A stretch of DNA of 64,000 nucleotides, taken from NCBI GenBank assembly GCA_050847315.1, contig CP193791.1; one strand, 5' to 3'. Under the pieces are notes generated by a model. That model did not search any database. It saw nothing but the letters and a program-made list of their open reading frames with translations, and had not been told where the DNA came from. Position 1 is the first letter of the stretch. Each line of letters opens with the position of its first letter. The stretch is from Cedecea sp000277545. GTDB lineage: Bacteria > Pseudomonadota > Gammaproteobacteria > Enterobacterales > Enterobacteriaceae. The translations under genes and the position numbers were made by a program. Shown one piece after another: positions 57,934 through 64,000 of the stretch.

Positions 57934-58107
57934 ATGACGCTTTATCAACACATGCTGGTTTTTTACGCCGTAATGGCGTTAATCTGCGCCGGGATCACCT
58001 GGCTGCTCGCCAAAGACTCTAAACGCATTAAGCTGCTTTGTTCAGTGCTGATTGGCGCCACCTGGCCGATGAGTTTCCCGGTCGCGCTGCTGTTCTCTCT
58101 GTTCTAA
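57934..58107 (+). CDS. ortT: OrtT/GhoT-family small membrane toxin
   Basis: A 57-residue two-helix inner-membrane protein, the same length as E. coli OrtT (YdcX). The start MTLYQHMLVFYAVMA and the C-terminal block GATWPMSFPVALLFSLF are nearly those of OrtT. In E. coli OrtT lowers membrane potential under stress and slows growth, without a cognate antitoxin. It lies near patD there too, so the neighbourhood is conserved. ATG at 57934 gives the family start; an ATG three codons upstream is possible. Confidence 0.92.
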   Translation: MTLYQHMLVFYAVMALICAGITWLLAKDSKRIKLLCSVLIGATWPMSFPVALLFSLF

Positions 58108-58118
58108 CCCGTTCTGAA

Positions 58119-59102
58119 CTAACAGCCTGCCGCGATAAAGTCGCCGTTGGCGCTAACGGGAATCGTGGTGATAAATAGCACCGCGGCAAAAAGCACGATC
58201 AGCAAGCCGCCAAGCACTTTCAGCCCGGTGGTGATAATGCGAACCTGAGTAGGAGTGCGCGAAAGCCAGAGTTTGCTCACCGAGTCGCGGGTGCGGGTGA
58301 CCAACACGGACAGCCCTAAAATCGACAGGGCTGTACCGAAAGCCATAGTCATCACCGCGGCAATGCCCCAGCTAATAAATCCCAACGCATTCGAAAACAC
58401 CAAAATCATGATGGCCCCGCTGCAAGGCCGAGCGCCAATCGCCAGAATGACGCCCAGGTGCGTGAGCCAGTTGCCGCCCCGGGCATCGTAGCCAACGCCG
58501 TGGTTGTGCCCGCAGCCGCACCGATCATCGTGTGAATGATGATTCAGCGTTGGTGCATCACTGCTTATCGGCGTGAAGGATTTCATCCTGAGCGGCGCTT
58601 GCTGTCGCAGCGCTTTCAGCACAATATAAATCCCGAAACAGCCAATCATCACCGCGCTTATTTTTTCCACATACCAGCGACTTTCGCTGAGATCGCCGCT
58701 GGACAAATTAAGCGCAATCGCCAGCACAAAGACAAATACGATGGCGCTCACGCCCTGCATCAGGCTGCCGAGAAACGGCACCACTCGTCCGGCGAGAGGC
58801 GTTTCCTGGTTGGTACTGAGGTAGGTTGTGACGATAAATTTACCGTGCCCAGGGCCGATGGCGTGGAGTACGCCGTAAAAGAAGCTGCCGACCAGCAGCC
58901 AGACGCCGCCGATGTACTGGTGGTTGTTGATTTGCAGTAAATAGAAGACCAGGTAGCGGTGCAGGCTGATCTGCATACTCAGGCACCATTGAATAAAAGC
59001 GCTCCAGTGATGGCTGATAAACACCAGCGCCAGGGTAGTTATCAGCAAGGCCAATAAGCCCGCAGGCAGCGCCCAACGGCGGGGAAAAGTTTGAGTTGTC
59101 AT
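58119..59102 (-). CDS. NicO-family nickel/cobalt exporter (RcnA-like)
   Basis: A 327-residue membrane protein with six or more helices. NicO-family signatures are HAIGPGHGKFIVTTYL and ILAIGARPCSGAIMILVF. A histidine/cysteine-rich cytoplasmic loop (HHSHDDRCGCGHNHG) lies near residue 190 and probably binds metal. It is longer than E. coli RcnA (about 274). No RcnR-type regulator is next to it. An ATG four codons upstream (59114) is also possible. Confidence 0.85.
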   Translation of the reverse strand: MTTQTFPRRWALPAGLLALLITTLALVFISHHWSAFIQWCLSMQISLHRYLVFYLLQINNHQYIGGVWLLVGSFFYGVLHAIGPGHGKFIVTTYLSTNQETPLAGRVVPFLGSLMQGVSAIVFVFVLAIALNLSSGDLSESRWYVEKISAVMIGCFGIYIVLKALRQQAPLRMKSFTPISSDAPTLNHHSHDDRCGCGHNHGVGYDARGGNWLTHLGVILAIGARPCSGAIMILVFSNALGFISWGIAAVMTMAFGTALSILGLSVLVTRTRDSVSKLWLSRTPTQVRIITTGLKVLGGLLIVLFAAVLFITTIPVSANGDFIAAGC

Positions 59103-59253
59103 GGCGGCAATCACATCAGGTCAGCATGACTAAAGTATAAATAATGCCGGAGAGTAAGACCAAATGAATAAGCTATCAGCAAATCATCTTGTCGCACTGG
59201 GGCAGATATTATAGTCTCAAAAATCACGCTGTTAGCACCCGTCTGGAACCCGT

Positions 59254-60882
<1,629 letters not shown>

Positions 60883-61698
60883 TTATTCCCCACTAAGCAG
60901 CGGTAATTCCTGGTGACTCGCCCATTCATGCCAGGAGCCGACGTAAACGGCCACGTCCTGGTAACCTGCAAGTTTGAGAGCCACCAGAACCGTGGCGGCG
61001 CGAGCGCCACGGTGGCACCAGGCAATCACTCTTTTTGACGGCGTAAATCCGGCTTCGGCGGCAAGGCTTGCCAGCGCTGCAGCGGATTTGAACCGGCCAT
61101 GCTCGACTGCATCTTCCCAGAAAAGCAGTTTTGAGCCAGGAATACGTCCCGCTCGCGCGCAGCATTCATGCACAAAGCTGCCGTTATATTCCGTTGGCCT
61201 GCGGGCGTCCAGCAGTAAGGTTGATGCCGGATCGGCGTCGATCGTTTCGGCGCGGGTGGCGGCCAGCTGAGGCATGGCCGGTTGACATTCAGGGGCTCCG
61301 GCGCCAGAAACAATCGCAGCTGAACCTTTCCCCGGCGTTAATTTCCCCCCGGCGTCTCCCCAGGCTTCTACACCGCCGTCCAGAATCAGTCCTTCTGCAC
61401 CCAGAGCAAACCACAAAAACCATAATCCACGCGGAGATCGCATGCCCACGGTTTGCTCGAAGAATACCGGCGTAGCCCCGCTCGCGATACCGAGCTGTTG
61501 CCAGGCATGAACAAATGCCCCGGCCATCGCGGCGTAACCTTCCGGGGTCGAGTCAGACACAAAATAGTCGTAGACGTTAAGATTCAGCGCGCCCGGTAGG
61601 GAGGCCGTTTGCCAGGCTTCTCGTTCACGGACATCGATCAGCGCGAATATCTCGCCGTTCTCGATTCGTTTTACCAGATCCGGCGCGTTAATCAGCAT
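60883..61698 (-). CDS. Two-domain rhodanese sulfurtransferase
   Basis: A 271-residue sulfurtransferase made of two rhodanese domains. The active cysteine is in the C-terminal domain loop AWCHRGARAA; the N-terminal domain is non-catalytic. It would move sulfane sulfur from thiosulfate, mercaptopyruvate or a persulfide to an acceptor. ATG at 61698 with GGGAG upstream is chosen; the gene overlaps the cyclodeaminase gene by 11 bp. It is the last gene of the operon. Confidence 0.85.
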   Translation of the reverse strand: MLINAPDLVKRIENGEIFALIDVREREAWQTASLPGALNLNVYDYFVSDSTPEGYAAMAGAFVHAWQQLGIASGATPVFFEQTVGMRSPRGLWFLWFALGAEGLILDGGVEAWGDAGGKLTPGKGSAAIVSGAGAPECQPAMPQLAATRAETIDADPASTLLLDARRPTEYNGSFVHECCARAGRIPGSKLLFWEDAVEHGRFKSAAALASLAAEAGFTPSKRVIAWCHRGARAATVLVALKLAGYQDVAVYVGSWHEWASHQELPLLSGE

Positions 61699-62683
61699 CG
61701 GTGGTCTCCCAGCCAAAAGGCAGATTGCTGCCCTTGCCCTGTTCGGCAGCAGTGCTTAGAACGCGGGCGGCGAGGGCGATATCAAACACGTTGAGGCCGA
61801 AAGAAGAGAAATAAACCTTGTCCGTTTCCGCAGGCCGCCAGCCATCGACCAGTAAATTTGTTAAATCTGCAGAGACGTTTTGCTCATCAAAAAGCCCGGC
61901 CCGGTACATTTGAAACAGGCTTTTGGCGCTGGTCAGCTTGAAGTCTCCCCAAAGGTCGACCACTACCTTGTCGGCGGCGGCAATCGTCTCAAAGGCCACT
62001 TCGTGATAGCCGATTTGCAGCACCAGGGTGCCGGCCCGCCAGATGCCAGGGCGTAAAAACGGCTCGCTGGCGCTGGTGCAGGTAATCAGCGCGTCCCAGT
62101 GCTGGCGCAGCGCATCGTTTAGTGTTTCAAACTGGGTGACAGGCCAGGGGAGTTTGTCGGCATGGCTGAGCATGTCGGCGAGAGGCTCCGGCGTTTTGTT
62201 CCAGCAATAGACCATGTCCAGATCGGGAAAATGTGCAGCCAGCATCTCGAGATGAGCGCGGGCCTGCACGCCAGCGCCGAGCAATAAAACACGTGAAGGG
62301 CGGCGGGGAGCCGCCAGCTTCAAGGCGAGGGCCGACACGGCGGCGGTTCGGGTCGCGGTCAGGCTGCCACTTTCGACCATGCCTATCGGCAAACCGTTGT
62401 CTGCGCGATTAACCAGCGTGGTGGCCATCGCCTGTGGATAGCCGTCGTTGGCGCGAGGTCGATGCGCCGTCCATTTTACGCCCGTCGCATTGAACCGCCC
62501 GCCGACCCTGGCCGGGAGGGCATAAACCTTCCCCAGCGGCGTATCGAGGTTGACGTGGGTTTCGGCGGGCATCGCTGCCTCGCCGCGCCTCATCAACCGC
62601 ACGGTGTCCTCGATGTCCTGCAGAGCCTGTACCGGATCATTCCCCCCAAGGTCGGCCACCTGCTGACGGTTCACTATCTGCAT
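61688..62683 (-). CDS. Ornithine cyclodeaminase / mu-crystallin-family enzyme
   Basis: A 331-residue NAD(P)-dependent protein. The Rossmann-like segment VLLLGAGVQARAHLEML and the TATRTAAVSALALKL block are diagnostic of the OCD/mu-crystallin family, which includes ornithine cyclodeaminases, alanine dehydrogenases and imine reductases. It starts two bases after the desulfhydrase gene and overlaps the rhodanese gene. Reduction of a cyclic imine or an imino acid made by its neighbours is likely. Confidence 0.85.
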   Translation of the reverse strand: MQIVNRQQVADLGGNDPVQALQDIEDTVRLMRRGEAAMPAETHVNLDTPLGKVYALPARVGGRFNATGVKWTAHRPRANDGYPQAMATTLVNRADNGLPIGMVESGSLTATRTAAVSALALKLAAPRRPSRVLLLGAGVQARAHLEMLAAHFPDLDMVYCWNKTPEPLADMLSHADKLPWPVTQFETLNDALRQHWDALITCTSASEPFLRPGIWRAGTLVLQIGYHEVAFETIAAADKVVVDLWGDFKLTSAKSLFQMYRAGLFDEQNVSADLTNLLVDGWRPAETDKVYFSSFGLNVFDIALAARVLSTAAEQGKGSNLPFGWETTDAD

Positions 62684-62685
62684 GA

Positions 62686-63684
62686 TCAGTGCTCCAGAAG
62701 TTTTTGAGCGAACGGGTAAAGCGCCGGAGAGCCCCCGCAGTGCATAAACACTACGCTGCTGCCGGCGGCAATACGGCCTTCTTTCGCGAGGGTGATTAAA
62801 CCGTGCATCGCTTTACCAGTGTAAACCGGATCCAGCAGCACGCCTTCCTGCTGCGCGACCTGATAAATCGCTTCAATGCCGCCGTCAGAAGGCACGCCGT
62901 AGGCACTGCCAACAAATCCGTCTTCGATCAGGATATCCTGCGGCTGCCAGGTTTGATCCCAGTCGAGCAGGCGAGCGCAGTCCTCGGCCATGGCGGAGAT
63001 TCGGGTCTGGAACCAGTCGGCTTTGGCGCTGACGCTGACGCCGATAATCTTCGTTTTCGGCCAGTAACGGCGAGCGCCGACATACAGCCCGGCCAGCGTG
63101 CCGCCGGAGCCGGTGGGGGCGATAATCACGTCCGGGGCAGATTCGCCTGCGGCGCGAAGCTGGGCATCCATCTCTTCAACGGCGCTAACATAGCCCAGCG
63201 CACCTAGCGCCGTGGCCCCCCCCAGCGGAATGATCATCGGCTTTTCGCCGCGAGCCGTGGCCGCATCGGCATGGGCCTGCATCGCGCCTTCAATCTGGGT
63301 GAAATAACCTTCCGGGTCGAGGAACTGCAGCTCTGCCCCAAACAGTTTGTCCAGCAGGAGATTACCCTGATAAGTCTGTGGCTCATCGCCGCGTAAAACC
63401 AGTACCGGCTTCATGCCAAATTTACGGGCGGCCGCCGCGACCATGCGCGCGTGGTTAGACTGGTGACCGCCGGTGGTTATCACCACTTTCACCCCTTTGC
63501 GGCAGGCTTCGGCCATCAGGTACTCCAGCTTGCGGACTTTGTTGCCGCCGCCGCCAAAACCGCTGTAGTCGTCGCGCTTAATTTTTATGTTAACGCCTAG
63601 CGTTTCGCTCAGACGAGGTAAAGATTCCAGCGGCGTGGGGAAGAATCCGAGCGTAACACGTTCAAAATCATTGACGTTTTTCAT
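62686..63684 (-). CDS. D-cysteine desulfhydrase-like PLP enzyme
   Basis: A 332-residue fold-type II PLP enzyme of the ACC deaminase/D-cysteine desulfhydrase family. The PLP lysine is in GGGGNKVRKLEYL (near residue 48), with GGHQSNHARMVAAAARKFG downstream and IAPTGSGGTLAGL as the phosphate-binding loop. Family members release sulfide (or sulfite) and ammonia from D-cysteine, cysteate or related compounds. It differs from E. coli DcyD in length and loops, so the exact substrate is open. AGGATAATGC precedes ATG. Confidence 0.85.
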   Translation of the reverse strand: MKNVNDFERVTLGFFPTPLESLPRLSETLGVNIKIKRDDYSGFGGGGNKVRKLEYLMAEACRKGVKVVITTGGHQSNHARMVAAAARKFGMKPVLVLRGDEPQTYQGNLLLDKLFGAELQFLDPEGYFTQIEGAMQAHADAATARGEKPMIIPLGGATALGALGYVSAVEEMDAQLRAAGESAPDVIIAPTGSGGTLAGLYVGARRYWPKTKIIGVSVSAKADWFQTRISAMAEDCARLLDWDQTWQPQDILIEDGFVGSAYGVPSDGGIEAIYQVAQQEGVLLDPVYTGKAMHGLITLAKEGRIAAGSSVVFMHCGGSPALYPFAQKLLEH

Positions 63685-63720
63685 GCATTATCCTGTCTGG
63701 TTCCCGGGTGCTGGCCGTAT

Positions 63721-64000
63721 TTAAAAGGCAAGTAGCCAGTCATTAAGCGATTGTTGGTAGCGTTGTAAGCCCTTGAGCGTGACGAATTCGTTCACGCCGT
63801 GGGCGTTGCCGCCGTAGCCCAGGCCGCCGATCAGGAAGGCTGGTGCCACAGGGGCGAAGGCGTAGGCCGGGGCGCAGCCTGGCGCCCAGGGCCAGATTTG
63901 CGGTTTTGCCTGCTGCTGGTGATAGCTCGCCATCAGCTCAAGCACGCCGACGTCATCAATGCTGAAGCGGTAGCCGGGGTAGCTGTCCCCCGGCTCGAGC
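63721..64000 (-). CDS. M20-family metallopeptidase, C-terminal part (partial)
   Basis: The open frame runs to the window edge, so only the last 92 codons are seen. The reading GDSYPGYRFSIDDVGVLEL followed by WPWAPGCAPAYAFAPVAPA and GLGYGGNAHGVNEFV is typical of the C-terminal catalytic region of M20 amidohydrolases, with the conserved His near the end (NAHGVNEF). It would hydrolyse an N-acyl or peptide bond and lies 36 bp upstream of the desulfhydrase gene in the same direction, so it is probably part of the operon. Confidence 0.8.
   Translation of the reverse strand, partial: LEPGDSYPGYRFSIDDVGVLELMASYHQQQAKPQIWPWAPGCAPAYAFAPVAPAFLIGGLGYGGNAHGVNEFVTLKGLQRYQQSLNDWLLAF

Overview
The window is 64 kb of chromosome from a member of the Enterobacteriaceae. 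This is read from near full-length homologues of Escherichia coli genes (tynA, paaZ, paaA-K, nfrB/nfrA/ybcH, ydcR, patD, ortT, kbp) and of the Enterobacter/Klebsiella glycerophosphodiesterase gpdQ, all in high-GC enterobacterial codon use. The genus cannot be fixed from this sequence; Cedecea, Enterobacter or Klebsiella relatives would all fit. No rRNA, tRNA, CRISPR array, phage or intact insertion sequence was seen.

Layout. (1) 1-3.8 kb is an AT-rich accessory stretch: the tail of a type I secretion adaptor, an unknown winged-helix-like protein, a caspase-like putative cysteine peptidase, a methyltransferase, and a decayed second copy of the peptidase gene. (2) 3.8-18.3 kb is the aromatic amine/phenylacetate block: tynA and paaZ on the minus strand, then the divergent operon paaABCDEFGHIJK, with a clear CRP site and a PaaX-type operator in the paaZ-paaA gap. 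paaX, paaY, feaB and feaR are not here. (3) 18.3-25.5 kb is one tightly overlapped minus-strand operon: Opp/Dpp-type ABC importer, luciferase-like flavin monooxygenase and a double CMD (alkylhydroperoxidase-like) protein, probably a scavenging system with an unknown substrate. (4) 25.6-28.2 kb holds a small exported protein, an AzlCD branched-chain amino-acid exporter with a divergent XRE-cupin regulator, and an EmrE-like SMR pump. (5) 28.5-34 kb is nfrB-nfrA-ybcH, the phage N4 receptor/exopolysaccharide system. (6) 34-37 kb is a small exported protein and a CioAB-type cytochrome bd oxidase with its DUF2474 peptide. (7) 37.4-38 kb is a shortened Tlde1-like T6SS effector gene with a small membrane protein gene.

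(8) 38.2-50.4 kb is the most coherent candidate system: a metallo-beta-lactamase-fold hydrolase, a LacI regulator and an inositol-monophosphatase-like enzyme face a four-gene ABC importer across a perfect 18-bp palindrome. A second, Ugp-like importer follows with GpdQ, a glycerophosphodiesterase, inside its operon. Together they look like a locus for importing phosphodiesters and taking them apart, for example to glycerol plus a sugar or inositol phosphate.

(9) 50.5-58.1 kb resembles the E. coli ydcR-patD-ortT neighbourhood, but the ydcSTUV transporter is replaced by an acetyltransferase, an exported metallo-hydrolase, a PL7 alginate lyase and a tandem Mop protein; kbp and a YnfC-like gene also lie inside it. 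(10) 58.1-64 kb has a NicO nickel/cobalt exporter, an orphan double-ATPase ABC protein, and a minus-strand operon (M20 peptidase, D-cysteine desulfhydrase-like enzyme, ornithine cyclodeaminase-like enzyme, rhodanese) that suggests catabolism of a sulfur-containing amino-acid derivative and runs off the right edge.
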